From an uncultured Clostridia bacterium (GTDB taxonomy: Bacteria; Bacillota; Clostridia; TANB77; CAG-508): a stretch of 64,000 nucleotides of DNA. The position numbers and the translations under genes were made by a program. Below, in pieces: positions 1 to 9,400 of the stretch; within the stretch, counting starts at the first letter, position 1; the number at the start of each line of letters is the position of its first letter. The notes beneath the pieces were generated by a model. The model searched no databases and was not told the DNA's origin. It was given only the letters and a program-made list of their open reading frames with translations. Location of the stretch: assembly GCA_934157035.1 (NCBI GenBank), contig CAKPHG010000006.1:1-64000 (forward strand), in the 5' to 3' direction.

Positions 1-158
1 AAATAGTTAAATTGAGATGATTTACTCCACTCGTATGCACTCCACATATCTGTTTGATTAGACGCTGGATCAACCATAATAATATTATTACCATTTACTC
101 CCGTAACTGCAACCCAATGTTGATTTCCCGCTGTTGCTTCTTTTACTTCTATAATTAT
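1..158 (-). pseudogene. C39-like papain-fold peptidase, 5'-truncated fragment
   Basis: Read on the minus strand from about 158 to the window edge, one frame stays open and encodes a C39_2-type segment: EVKEATAGNQHWVAV, then NNIIMVDPAS and MWSAYEWSKSSQFNYF. The His of QHWVAV and the Asp of VDPAS fit the His and Asp/Asn of the papain-like triad; the half with the catalytic Cys is absent. Just upstream, at about 159-161, this frame is closed by a stop, so there is no start codon. It is joined to an integrase gene read in a different frame. The gene probably encoded a cell-wall-associated or secreted cysteine peptidase carried by a mobile element. It continues beyond position 1. Family assignment is by motif only. 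Confidence 0.6.
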
Positions 159-375
159 CTATCCAATAATCTAAAAAATCTGCATACGACATATTTTCTC
201 TTAACTGCGTCTTTTGACCATTGTAGTAAAAATCGTTATAGGCTTTTGCTCCTTCTTTAAAAGCCTCTGCTTTTGTTGGATACCCTGACTTTGTTATCCA
301 TTTTCTTGTTCCCTCAACTGTTGCAATTTCAAATCGGTATTCATATACCTTTCCACGTTTTCTTACGCTTACCAT
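88..375 (-). pseudogene. Tyrosine recombinase (ICE/phage integrase) N-terminal fragment
   Basis: The ATG at 375 follows GGAGAG and starts MVSVRKRGKVYEYRFEIA, the three-stranded AP2-like arm-DNA-binding domain of Tn916/ICEBs1-type integrases. It is followed by YADFLDYWIDNY, the start of the SAM-like core-binding domain. After about 60-70 residues the integrase sequence ends near 150-160 and the frame runs through unrelated peptidase sequence to a stop at 88. The catalytic domain (R..HxxR..Y) is missing, so it cannot recombine DNA. It sits downstream of secA on the same strand, next to a cluster of GTGGACA motifs. It may be a remnant at an element edge or an assembly join. Confidence 0.75.
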
Positions 376-453
376 AGTTATCTCTCCTTCATTATAAAAC
401 TTAATGAAACGGAAAAATGCCAGCATTTCGAATGCTGACATTTTATATAACTA

Positions 454-569
454 TGTCCACAATAATTGTCCACGTAGCTTTTTTATTGATTTTTATTGGG
501 TTTCCTCGATTCCGTCCACATTATTTATTCTATGTGGACAAATCGTGGACAAATTGTCATCTGTGGACA
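454..569. repeat. Six head-to-head copies of an 8-bp YGTGGACA motif
   Basis: Three copies read on the minus strand (454-461, 467-474, 513-520) and three on the plus strand (533-540, 544-551, 562-569), giving two converging groups in about 115 bp between the integrase fragment and the 3' end of secA. Most copies are followed by AA and T-rich sequence. Position beside an arm-binding integrase domain suggests arm-type integrase sites of an attachment region. TTGTCCACA is also a DnaA-box variant, so a DnaA-binding cluster is an alternative. The function is inferred; the copies are directly visible. Confidence 0.7.
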
Positions 570-624
570 AATTTATCATTTTTTCTATTTTTAACAATTC
601 CTTATTTTATAAGGGTTTGCGAGG

Positions 625-3366
625 TTATTTACCGCAACAGTTTTTATACTTTTTGCCGCTGCCGCAAATGCAAGGGTCATTTCTTCCGATTGATGGTTCT
701 TTATTTACTATTAGCTTTTTATTTACTTGTTTATCTGGAGATACTCCATCTAAAGATTTAATTGCTGTATCTTCCAAACTTGCTGAAGTAACTCTTGTTG
801 TTTCTTTTCTTTCTATTATGCCTTCTCTTTTTCTTGCATTTAATAAAAATCTTACAACATCTATTTTAATGTTTTCATTCATCTCATCAAACATTTCTCC
901 ACCAATTAATCTATATTGAACAACAGGGTCTTTTTGACCATATCCTTGAAGTCCTATACCGTCTTTTAATTCATCCATTGCATCAATGTGGTCCATCCAT
1001 CTTTGATCTACTATTTTAAGCATAACAACTCTTTCTAGTTCTCTTAATTCTTCTGTGCCAAATTCTTTTTCTTTTCCTTCATATTTTGCTTCAACTTTTG
1101 ATTTTGCTTCATCAATAAGTTTATTTGCATTTATTTTTTCTTCTTTTAATGAATCTAATTCTTCAATTCCAAGAGTTGTATTTATTTCTTGTTCTAAAGC
1201 TTCTTTATTTATTTTTTCTTCTGCTGTATAAGGAAGTATAATATCTTCTGTAACAGAGTCCATCATTCTTATTATTTTATCTTTTAAGTCTACACCATCT
1301 AGTACTTGTCTTCTTTGATTGTATATTATTTCTCTTTGTGCGTTCATAACATCATCATAAGAAAGTACATTTTTACGAATACTAAAGTTTCTACCTTCTA
1401 CTCTTCTTTGTGCAGTTTCTACAGATTTTGAAATCATTTTTGATTCTATTGGCATGTCTTCATCTGCACCAAGTAAATTAAATACTGCAGTTACTCTGTC
1501 TCCACCAAAAATTTTCATTAGATCATCATCTAAACCTATATAAAATCTAGACTCACCTTTATCTCCTTGACGTCCAGAACGACCACGTAACTGATTGTCT
1601 ATTCTTCTTGATTCATGTCTTTCTGTACCTATTATTTTTAGTCCACCTGCATTTATTACCTTTTCTTTTTCTTCCTTAATAATTTCATTGTGTTTATCTT
1701 CTAATTCTTTGAATTTCTTTCTAGCATTTAATATATCTTGATTATCTGTTTCATTAAAAGCTGTTGCTTGTTCTATTAGTTCTTCTGAATATCCAAGTTT
1801 TCTCATTTCTTGTTTTGCTAAATATTCGCTATTACCGCCAAGCATAATGTCTGTACCACGTCCTGCCATGTTTGTTGCTATTGTAACTGCACCAAATTTA
1901 CCTGCTTGTGCTATAATTTCTGCTTCTTTTTCATGGAATTTAGCATTTAATACCTCATGTTTAATTCCTTCTTTTTTTAGTAAACTACTTAATTTTTCAG
2001 ATTTTTCAATAGAAACTGTACCAACTAAAACTGGTTGACCTTTTTCATGACTTTCTTTTATATCTTTTATAACTGCTCTAAATTTAGCAGCTTCATTTTT
2101 GTATATAATGTCATGATGATCTATACGAATCATTGGTTTATTTGTTGGTATTTCAATAACGTCTAAATGATAAATTTCTTCAAATTCAGCTTCTTCTGTC
2201 ATTGCAGTACCTGTCATTCCTGATAGTTTTTCATACATTCTAAAGTAATTCTGGAATGTTATTGTTGCTAAAGTTCTAGATTCGTCTGCTATTTTTACTC
2301 CTTCTTTTGCTTCTATTGCTTGATGAAGACCATTATTGTATCTTCTTCCATACATTATACGACCTGTGAATTCATCTACTATTAATACTTCTCCATCTTT
2401 AACTATATAGTCTATATCTTTTTTCATAATTCCATGAGCACGAAGTGCTTGATTTACATTATGTACTAATTCAGAGTTTTCAATATCATTAAAGTTTTCT
2501 AAGTGGAATTCTTCTTCTGCCTTTTTTATACCTTTTTGTGTTAATGAAGCTGATTTTGCTTTTAAGTCTACAATATAATCATACTTTTCATTATCTTCAG
2601 CTTGTTCAAAGTCTTTTGCATCTTCTTCTACAATAACTTTTGCTTTTAATCTTTTTACAAAATTGTCTGCTTTTTTGTAAAGATCTGAAGATTTATCCCC
2701 TCTACCTGAAATAATTAAAGGTGTACGAGCTTCATCTATTAAAATACTATCAATTTCGTCTATTATTGCATATTTTAACTTTCTTTGAACTAGTTGTTCT
2801 TTGTATATAACCATATTGTCTCTTAAATAATCAAAACCAAATTCATTATTTGTTCCATAAGTTATATCACATGCATAAGCTGCTTGTTTTTGTTTTGGAT
2901 TCATTCCTGAAATAACTAAACCTACAGATAGCCCTAAAAATTTGTATAGTTTTCCCATCCATTCACTATCTCTTTTAGCTAAGTAATCATTTACTGTAAT
3001 AACATGAACACCTTCGCCTGTAAGAGCATTTAAATATACAGGAAGTGTTGCAACTAAAGTTTTACCTTCACCAGTTTTCATTTCTGCAATTCTACCTTGA
3101 TGAAGTACAACTCCACCTATTAATTGAACATCAAAATGTCTCATTCCTAGAACTCTTTTTGATGCTTCTCTAACTACTGCAAAAGATTCTGGTAATAAGC
3201 TATCTAAGCTTTCTCCATTTTTATATCTATTTTTAAATTCTTCTGTTTTTGCTCTTAATTCTGAATCTGATAACTTTGAAATTTCTTCTTCTAAGCCATT
3301 TATTTTATCTACTATTGGCTTTATTCTTTTTACTTCTTTTTCACTATATGTTTTAAATAGTCCCAT
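625..3366 (-). CDS. secA: Protein translocase ATPase SecA
   Basis: Motor ATPase that drives unfolded preproteins through SecYEG. The start at 3366 gives MGLFKTYSEKEVKRI, the usual SecA opening; AAAGG lies about 12 nt upstream, and an in-frame ATG 12 nt earlier touches that AAAGG, so it is less likely. Length 913 aa. Visible motifs: GEGKTLVATLPVY (Walker A), VIDEIDSILIDEARTPLIISG (DEAD box and cross-linking-domain edge, split here as IDEIDSILIDEARTP), GRGTDIMLGG, and QLRGRSGRQGDKGESRFY (motif VI). The C-terminus carries the SEC-C zinc tail DPCICGSGKKYKNCCG, which binds SecB or ribosomes in other bacteria. SecG is encoded at 55762-56010. The distal side ends beside an integrase remnant. Full length and intact. 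Confidence 0.98.
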   Translation of the reverse strand: MGLFKTYSEKEVKRIKPIVDKINGLEEEISKLSDSELRAKTEEFKNRYKNGESLDSLLPESFAVVREASKRVLGMRHFDVQLIGGVVLHQGRIAEMKTGEGKTLVATLPVYLNALTGEGVHVITVNDYLAKRDSEWMGKLYKFLGLSVGLVISGMNPKQKQAAYACDITYGTNNEFGFDYLRDNMVIYKEQLVQRKLKYAIIDEIDSILIDEARTPLIISGRGDKSSDLYKKADNFVKRLKAKVIVEEDAKDFEQAEDNEKYDYIVDLKAKSASLTQKGIKKAEEEFHLENFNDIENSELVHNVNQALRAHGIMKKDIDYIVKDGEVLIVDEFTGRIMYGRRYNNGLHQAIEAKEGVKIADESRTLATITFQNYFRMYEKLSGMTGTAMTEEAEFEEIYHLDVIEIPTNKPMIRIDHHDIIYKNEAAKFRAVIKDIKESHEKGQPVLVGTVSIEKSEKLSSLLKKEGIKHEVLNAKFHEKEAEIIAQAGKFGAVTIATNMAGRGTDIMLGGNSEYLAKQEMRKLGYSEELIEQATAFNETDNQDILNARKKFKELEDKHNEIIKEEKEKVINAGGLKIIGTERHESRRIDNQLRGRSGRQGDKGESRFYIGLDDDLMKIFGGDRVTAVFNLLGADEDMPIESKMISKSVETAQRRVEGRNFSIRKNVLSYDDVMNAQREIIYNQRRQVLDGVDLKDKIIRMMDSVTEDIILPYTAEEKINKEALEQEINTTLGIEELDSLKEEKINANKLIDEAKSKVEAKYEGKEKEFGTEELRELERVVMLKIVDQRWMDHIDAMDELKDGIGLQGYGQKDPVVQYRLIGGEMFDEMNENIKIDVVRFLLNARKREGIIERKETTRVTSASLEDTAIKSLDGVSPDKQVNKKLIVNKEPSIGRNDPCICGSGKKYKNCCGK

Positions 3367-3534
3367 GTAATCTTTCATCCTTTCGTAAATCATTTTTATA
3401 GGTCTTACTATATCATTATTTATTATAAAATGCAATAAAATGAATTAACAATTTTTTATTAAATTTAAAGTATATTTACTCTGTACTTTTCATATATTTT
3501 AATAATTTAATATTTATATGGAAGAAGGTCTTTT

Positions 3535-4071
3535 ATGTTTATATATAATTTCAAGTTAAATAGCTCTATTTTTTTCAAAATTATTCTTGCTATAATAATC
3601 TTAATTGTGGTCATTCTTTGTGGTATTGTATCTTATAAACTTTATAAAGCAAGTATAAAAACAGATAATTATAAGCTAGAAACATCTACACTTACTACTA
3701 AAAATTATACTAATGTTTTAAAAAGTGTACATGATGATATAGATACTTATGTTGGTCAGAAAATAAAATTTTCGGGGTATGTTTATAGAGTTTACGACCT
3801 AAATAATGAGCAATTCATCTTAGCTAGAAATATGATTATAAGTTCGGATTTTCAAAGTGTTGTAGTAGGCTTTTTATGTCATTATAAAGATTCTATAAAA
3901 CTTCGTGATTCTTCTTGGGTAGAAATTGAAGGAAAAATAACAAAAGGAAATTACCATGGCTCATCTATTCCTATTTTGGAAATAATTTCTTTAAAACAAA
4001 TAGAAAAACCAGAAGATGAATATGTATATCCACCAGATAATAACTATATTCCTACTTCAGTTATATTATAG
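3535..4071 (+). CDS. Membrane-anchored YcgQ/DUF1980-like domain protein
   Basis: 178 aa. It has one N-terminal membrane segment (about residues 10-33) and an outward beta-rich domain: VGQKIKFSGYVYR, QFILARNMIISSDF, VVVGFLCHYKD and SWVEIEGKIT, ending near YVYPP. The order resembles the soluble C-terminal OB-like domain of YcgQ/TIGR03943 proteins. In those as I know them the segment after FxLAR contains adjacent cysteines; here it is MIISSDF, so that Cys pair is absent. Only one membrane helix is present, unlike full YcgQ. GGAAGAAGG lies just before the ATG. It is convergent with the next gene through a shared hairpin terminator. The function is unknown; the family call is by motif resemblance. 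Confidence 0.6.
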   Translation: MFIYNFKLNSSIFFKIILAIIILIVVILCGIVSYKLYKASIKTDNYKLETSTLTTKNYTNVLKSVHDDIDTYVGQKIKFSGYVYRVYDLNNEQFILARNMIISSDFQSVVVGFLCHYKDSIKLRDSSWVEIEGKITKGNYHGSSIPILEIISLKQIEKPEDEYVYPPDNNYIPTSVIL

Positions 4072-4130
4072 TCGAAATAAACGCTAATAATTCTTTTATA
4101 AAATTCTATTTCAAATTAATTTTTGGTAGT

Positions 4131-4174
4131 AAAAAAGCAGAGATATTTAAATTATCAAATATCTCTGCTTTTTT
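4131..4174. terminator. Bidirectional intrinsic terminator
   Basis: AAAAGCAGAGATATTT pairs perfectly with AAATATCTCTGCTTTT around an 8-nt loop, with A/T tracts on both sides. It serves the convergent genes on each side (plus gene ending 4071, minus gene ending 4177). Confidence 0.9.
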
Positions 4175-4176
4175 AT

Positions 4177-4395
4177 TTAAGATACAGTCACAGCAAAACC
4201 ATTATGGTCTTCGGTAAGTGAAAAACTATGCTTAGGATCTTCACTTGACAAAAAATACATAATGGCCATTATGCTATATTCTGCCTCCTGGTATTTTTTT
4301 ATTTTTTCCCATGTCTGAAGCATAACCTCCTTCGTTACTCTTTCACTTTCTAAAGAACGGCATAAACGGTTAATTTTTGCTTTACTTTTTGCCAT
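4177..4395 (-). CDS. Small hypothetical protein
   Basis: 72 aa, rich in Lys, Glu and Ser, with no membrane segment and a helical N-terminal two-thirds (MAKSKAKINRLCRSLESERV). I do not recognise the family. A textbook AGGAGGG stands 8 nt before the ATG. It is a monocistronic unit ended by the shared terminator at 4131-4174. Its base and codon use (for example CGG, CTG, GCC) is visibly less AT-biased than its neighbours. In this it resembles the other small orphan genes at 20729, 21208, 51815, 52664 and 57034. That is consistent with recent acquisition, but composition was judged by eye. Confidence 0.6.
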   Translation of the reverse strand: MAKSKAKINRLCRSLESERVTKEVMLQTWEKIKKYQEAEYSIMAIMYFLSSEDPKHSFSLTEDHNGFAVTVS

Positions 4396-4487
4396 AAAAA
4401 ATACCCTCCTAATGTTATTTTATTTATATTGTATACTTTATTTTAACACAATTCTATATCTTTTTCAACATTCATATCTATTTTTTG

Positions 4488-5588
4488 TCAAATTTCTCTT
4501 TCAAATATAGATTTTGCAACTCCTTTATCTATTATGTTTGAAAATATGTTTTTTAATATTATTAATATAATAGGCCCAATTAACATTCCTATTACTCCTA
4601 TTATTTTAAATCCAGTATACATTGCAATTAACGTAAAAATTGGATGTATTCCTATTTGCCCAGATACTACTTTTGGTTCTATAACTTGTCTTACTATGCT
4701 CATTATAGCAAGTAAAATTATTATGCTAATTCCTAATTTTATATCTCCATTGCACGCACTAATTATAGCCCACGGTATCATAACAGTTGCACTACCAAAT
4801 ATAGGAAGTGCATCCACAAAACCTATTCCTAATGCTGCTATTAATGGGAAAGGAACATTTAATCCAATTATTTTAAAAATATATAATCCTATTAAGCATA
4901 TTATAAAAGACACTAGGACCAAAATGGCCTCAGCCTTTAAATAACACCCTAAAGATTTAGAAATCTTTTTTAAGTTTTTGCTGAATTTTTTAACCCATAT
5001 TTCTGGGAAATGGTGTTCTAATTGATCTATCATATATATTTTGTCTATACACATAAAGTATAACGCTAAAACACAAATAACCGTATAAATTCCTATTGTA
5101 GGAATAGATGTTATTACATTTAATAAATTATTTAATACATCTTTCAGCCAATTTGCTAAAGTGCCTAGTATATCTTCACTAGAGGAATTTATTAAGCTTA
5201 TTATTTCTTTTGGAACCTTTATTTTATTTAAATCAACATTTGTTATAATTTCTTCAAATTTTTGAGATATTTTTTCTACATAAAAACCTAAACTATTTAA
5301 CAAATTGGATGATTCTGATATAAGAGAAAATATTCCCCATGATAAAAGTCCTATTAATATGGACAATACAACAATAAAAACTATTATAGCACTAGTCTTT
5401 CTCTTTAATTTAAAATGTTTCATACTAAATCTAATAATTGGTTCTATAAAAAGAGAAAGTACAAAAGCTACTAAAAAAGGCATATAAAAAACAGCTAATT
5501 TAAAAGCCAAATAGACTCCTAAAATTGAAAAAAGAAGGATTATAATCTTTCGAAATACCTTTGACCAATAATTCATATCAATTATCAT
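4488..5588 (-). CDS. ytvI: AI-2E family membrane protein, YtvI-like sporulation type
   Basis: 366 aa with about seven to eight hydrophobic helices. An N-terminal pair lies at residues ~10-50; a central region (SSEDILGTLANWLKDVLNN) is exposed; the C-terminal conserved block contains ALPIFGSATVMIPWAI, VRQVIEPKVVSGQIGIHPIFTLIAMYTGF split across two helices, and GVIGMLIGPI. This block is the signature of AI-2E/YtvI proteins. In Bacillus, YtvI belongs to the sporulation set; the transported substrate is not established. Strong GAGGGAGGAAG sits before the ATG. The call is secure for the superfamily, moderate for the YtvI subgroup. Confidence 0.8.
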   Translation of the reverse strand: MIIDMNYWSKVFRKIIILLFSILGVYLAFKLAVFYMPFLVAFVLSLFIEPIIRFSMKHFKLKRKTSAIIVFIVVLSILIGLLSWGIFSLISESSNLLNSLGFYVEKISQKFEEIITNVDLNKIKVPKEIISLINSSSEDILGTLANWLKDVLNNLLNVITSIPTIGIYTVICVLALYFMCIDKIYMIDQLEHHFPEIWVKKFSKNLKKISKSLGCYLKAEAILVLVSFIICLIGLYIFKIIGLNVPFPLIAALGIGFVDALPIFGSATVMIPWAIISACNGDIKLGISIIILLAIMSIVRQVIEPKVVSGQIGIHPIFTLIAMYTGFKIIGVIGMLIGPIILIILKNIFSNIIDKGVAKSIFEREI

Positions 5589-5631
5589 ATTTCTTCCTCC
5601 CTCTTTTTAGTTTATGATGCTTGTCTTTGTT

Positions 5632-6066
5632 TTATTCAGCATTTTTAGTATTACATTTGCATATATTTTCTATTGTTTCTCCAACATTATTAATATTTTC
5701 ATTTTTGCATAAATCGCCCAATGTTAATATTCCTATCACCTTATTGTTATCATCTACAACTGGCAATCTTCTAATTTGATACTCTGACATTGTTTTTTGT
5801 GCATTTGTAATTTCTTCATTTTCGCTACAGCAGCATACTTTTGATGTCATTATGTCACTGACTGGAGTTGTATTTATATCTTTGCCACTTGCAATGCATC
5901 TTAATATTACATCTCTATCTGTAACTAAACCTACTATATTTTTATCTTTGTTACATACAGGAACACACCCTATGTGTTCGTTGCACATTAATTTAGCACA
6001 ATCGCAAATAGTACTACTTGGAGTTACACTAACTACATTATGACACATACATTCTTTAACTTTCAT
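5632..6066 (-). CDS. CBS-pair domain protein
   Basis: 144 aa made almost entirely of two CBS domains. The first has VKECMCHNVVSVTPSSTI and IVGLVTDRDVILR; the second has VSDIMTSKVCCCSENEEI and RRLPVVDDNNKVIGILTLGDL. Such tandem CBS pairs bind adenosyl ligands and act as energy or ionic sensors. The start at 6066 is preferred because GAAAGGTGG is spaced 7 nt from it; the ATG six codons upstream overlaps that site. Unusual are the many cysteines (CMC, MC, CVPVC, CCC, CKC), which could bind metal or respond to redox; this is inference. The gene is separated from the RNA gene upstream by a promoter region on the other strand. Confidence 0.85.
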   Translation of the reverse strand: MKVKECMCHNVVSVTPSSTICDCAKLMCNEHIGCVPVCNKDKNIVGLVTDRDVILRCIASGKDINTTPVSDIMTSKVCCCSENEEITNAQKTMSEYQIRRLPVVDDNNKVIGILTLGDLCKNENINNVGETIENICKCNTKNAE

Positions 6067-6165
6067 TTCTATACCACCTTTCATTATTATTTAAATTTAT
6101 TCTGTTCATTTTTCTTATTAATATTCATACATTTTGTTTAATTTTCAAATATTTGCAAATCTCTA

Positions 6166-6194
6166 TTGACTTTTATATATAATTTTGCTATTAT
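6166..6194 (+). promoter_or_regulatory. Strong sigma-A-type promoter for the tRNA-like RNA
   Basis: TTGACT (6166-6171), a 17-bp spacer and TATTAT (6189-6194) form a near-consensus promoter. Transcription would start near 6200, about 28 nt before the cloverleaf. No protein gene lies downstream on this strand before the terminator at 6361. Confidence 0.8.
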
Positions 6195-6227
6195 GTATAC
6201 ATATTAAGATAATTCAATTTTTGGGTT

Positions 6228-6304
6228 GGAGTAGTAGCGAAGTTCGGTAACGCAACTAGTTCGGACAGAACTAGTAATCAAAGGTTCAAATCCTTCCTAC
6301 TCCG
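6228..6304 (+). ncRNA. tRNA-like RNA with aberrant anticodon arm
   Basis: The 77 nt fold as a cloverleaf. The acceptor stem is GGAGTAG/CTACTCC (6228-6234 with 6297-6303, all seven paired). The D arm has TA, GCG/CGC and a GTTCGGTAA loop. The T loop is TTCAAAT closed by AAGG/CCTT (one further A.C mismatch). The spacer between anticodon arm and T arm is 4 nt. The third arm is not normal: ACTAGTTC (6255-6262) pairs with GAACTAGT (6268-6275), an 8-bp stem with a 5-nt GGACA loop instead of a 5-bp stem with a 7-nt loop. U33 and a readable anticodon are missing. The 3' end is G followed by TTGG, so no CCA is encoded. It has its own promoter and terminator. It could be a pseudo-tRNA, a tRNA with a base insertion, or a tRNA-shaped RNA with another role. 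Confidence 0.7.
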
Positions 6305-6307
6305 TTG

Positions 6308-6334
6308 GTTTAAAAGTATTAATTACTTTTAAAC
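6308..6334 (+). repeat. Perfect inverted repeat just 3' of the tRNA-like domain
   Basis: GTTTAAAAGTA and TACTTTTAAAC pair perfectly across a 5-nt loop, with no T tract after it. As RNA it would form a second hairpin between the cloverleaf and the terminator. Confidence 0.75.
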
Positions 6335-6360
6335 TCACCCCTTCCATTATTTTCATGTGA

Positions 6361-6405
6361 GAAAGCCTTAGAGTAGAATAATACTTTAAGGCTTTCTTGT
6401 TTTTA
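6361..6405 (+). terminator. Terminator of the tRNA-like RNA
   Basis: GAAAGCCTTAGAGTA and TACTTTAAGGCTTTC form a 15-bp stem with one G.U pair, followed by TTGTTTTT. It closes a transcript of roughly 200 nt that begins at the promoter at 6166-6194. Confidence 0.9.
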
Positions 6406-6421
6406 TTATCTATTACATCAC

Positions 6422-6465
6422 AAAAAAGTTTCAATACAGTATAAAACTTGCATTGAAACTTTTTT
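6422..6465. terminator. Terminator of the GLUG-repeat gene (bidirectional)
   Basis: AAAAAAGTTTCAAT pairs with ATTGAAACTTTTTT across a 16-nt loop. T tracts lie on both strands. It lies 8 nt past the stop of the minus-strand repeat protein. Confidence 0.85.
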
Positions 6466-6472
6466 ATTTTTA

Positions 6473-9400
6473 TTAATTTAATGTTACAGATTCATAAGTT
6501 GAATTTGTTATTGTATCTTCTGATTTTGTCCCTGTCCAATCATCTTTAAAGTATGAGTTTTTCCCCTGAATATAATTTACATCTGTTGTTCCTTTTATAG
6601 ATGAATTTTTTACTGTACATCCATCTATATTACTCATTGTTGATACTTCATCACTTGTATTTGTAATCAATTTCTTTTGAGTAGAGTCATAATATGATTT
6701 GCTTGTTTTTGTTGAAGATGTTCCTGTATAAGTATATTCAACATAAGAAATAGGTAACATTCCATGTATTCCACCAAATCCTTGTATTCCACCTACACAA
6801 TTTGTTCCTGTTATTGTTGTATTTTTTTCCACAGTACAATTTGTAATGTTTGGAGTTGCTACACCACTTATTCCTCCTACATAATCTATACCTGTAATTT
6901 CTGTTCCAGATACTATGCAAGAATCTATTGTTCCTGTAGCACTTTTAACATTATAGCCATTTCCTACAATACCACCTACTGCCTTTGCATCTGCTCCATT
7001 TATTTTTATCTTGCAATTTGTAACATTTGAAGAAGTAACATTTGGACTTCCACTTACTTCACCAATAATTCCTCCTATGCCATTATCTTTTCCGGCAATT
7101 TCTGTGTCTGTTACATTGCAAACATTTATAGTTCCGCTTGATGCATTTCCAACAATTCCACCAACTGCTGAATTTTGAGTTATAATTTTAGAAGATTTAA
7201 CATTACAATTTGAATAATCATTTTTATATGCATATCCAACAAGTCCTCCTACAAATTTTCCATTTGATGTTATATTTACATTTTCCACATTACATTTTGT
7301 AAGTTTTTGTGAATATACTCCTGATATTCCTCCTACTAATCCATCTGTTACATTTATAGTAATATCTTTTACTGTAGATTCTTCTATTCCGGTTATAATT
7401 ACTATCATATCCAACTATTCCACCTACAAATGGTCCTTTAGCAGTAATTGATCCTCCAATTACACTATTATTTTTTACTGAGCTAGAACCATTTCCAAAG
7501 TAACCTGCAATTCCTCCAACATTTTGATCGTTTGCTATTATATTTGTGTTTGTTACTGTGCAACCTGTTATATTTTCTGGTCCTGAAACAACAAATCCAG
7601 CTATTCCCCCAGTATTCATGTAGTTATTTGTAATTTTAGTGTCAATTACATTACAATTTGTTATTTTAGAAGATTGGCAATATCCAACTATTCCTCCTAC
7701 ATTTCCACAATTTCTTGCACCAGTTCCATAAGTGCTTATTCCTTTACTTGCTTCTTGTTTTGTATTTCCTATTTTGCAATTCTGTACTATGCAATTAGTT
7801 ATTGCTGTATCAGTCCATCCTACATTAGTAATTCCTGCGGCGTTTCTTACTTCAGATATTATATTTGTATCTTTAATATTTACTCCATCTATAGTATAGT
7901 ATCTTGTAAAACCACCTACGCCTGCCGCATTAAATCTAGCATATATATCGCAATTTTCTACATTGCTACTTTTTATAGTTATATATCCTGTATTTGTATA
8001 AGCACATATTCCAGCTGCAGTTGTATAATTAGATTTAATTTCCGTGTTTTTAACTTTACAGTTTTGAATTTCAGAATCACCAGAACCCACACCTACTACT
8101 CCTATTATTCCAGAAGCACCAGCTGCTCCACTTATTTCACCATAACTATCATACTTTCCTTCATAAGGATTTTTACTTTGCATTAATATATGTGAATTAT
8201 TTACTATACAATTTTGTACTTTCGCAACTCCATCACCAAGTATTCCCGCACTATGTACTGTACTTGCAGTTTGAGTTTTTCCTTCAACTGTAGCCTTTAT
8301 AATTGTATTTTCTACATTGCAATTTTTTATATCTTTTTTTAATACACTAGAATTATCATTCCAAATAAATCCTACTATTCCTGCTACTGTTGAGTTACTT
8401 CCACTTGTATACATATTTAGTTTACTATTTGTTACATTGCAATCTTTTATCTCAAAACCATTTTCTGCTTCAGTTTTTACAAATCCTAATATTCCACCAA
8501 CATTTTTATAATTACCGCCGTTAGATGCTTCTATTGTTTCTAAATTATCTACATCACATTCTGATATAGATAGTTGTTTGCATTCAAATCCGCCATTTCC
8601 TAAAATTCCACCAACTCTTATTGCGTTTGCTTTCAAATTTTTAACATTACATTTAGAAATGTTTATAGTTAAATTTGTATTACATAAACTTCCACATATT
8701 CCTCCAGCTATTTCTCCGTATGCTAGTTCTGAATCTTCTATTGAGCAATTACTTACATTAACAGTCTTTGGTGTTGTTTTATCGTCCCATGCATTATTAG
8801 TAGCTCCTATTATACCTCCACAAGCATTTATTGCATTGCTTGTTGTTTGCATTATAAAATTAGTCTTTCCTACATAGCAATCACTTATTGTTGTGTTTGT
8901 TCCAGCAGTAAATCCAAGAATACCTCCATGTCCTTCTCCTGAAGGTGGTATCTTAGTTATTGTAGAATTTTCCAATAAACTTCCTGTAATTACTATATCT
9001 GCTGTTGTTGTTCCTATCATTCCCGATGTAACACTATAACCTGTAATATTTATATTGTTCATTCCTATATTTTTTATTATTGTTGGATTTTCTTTATTAT
9101 AAACCCATCCAACTAATCCACCTATAGAACCTTGATAACTTTTTTTAGTATCACTTGTAGCTGTTGAATCTTTAACTATACAATTTTCTATTGTTGTTTC
9201 TATTATTTCTCCTGCAAGTATACCTACATTTCCTTTTCCCGTTATTGTTGCACTTTGTATTCCTAGATTTTTTACTGTTCCAAGTTCTATTCTATCAAAT
9301 AAACCTGCTGGCGCTATTACTTCTATTTCATTTATTCCTGATGTTTTTAAATTATCTTCTGAATAATATGAATATTTTTCTGTACTTGCTGAAGTATCTA

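Noticed and set aside
404..919. Plus-strand frame of about 170 codons across the end of secA
   Set aside because: It overlaps the secA zinc tail in antisense, has no ribosome binding site and no recognisable domain.
6228..6304. tRNA-Val (GAC) or tRNA-Sec/Pyl gene
   Set aside because: GAC can be read in the loop only by accepting a 7-bp stem and a missing U33; it lacks the long variable arm and UCA of tRNA-Sec and the CUA and small D loop of tRNA-Pyl.
7290..7414. Possible programmed frameshift in the GLUG gene
   Set aside because: No slippery heptamer or downstream pseudoknot is seen near 7380-7405; mutation or sequencing error is simpler.
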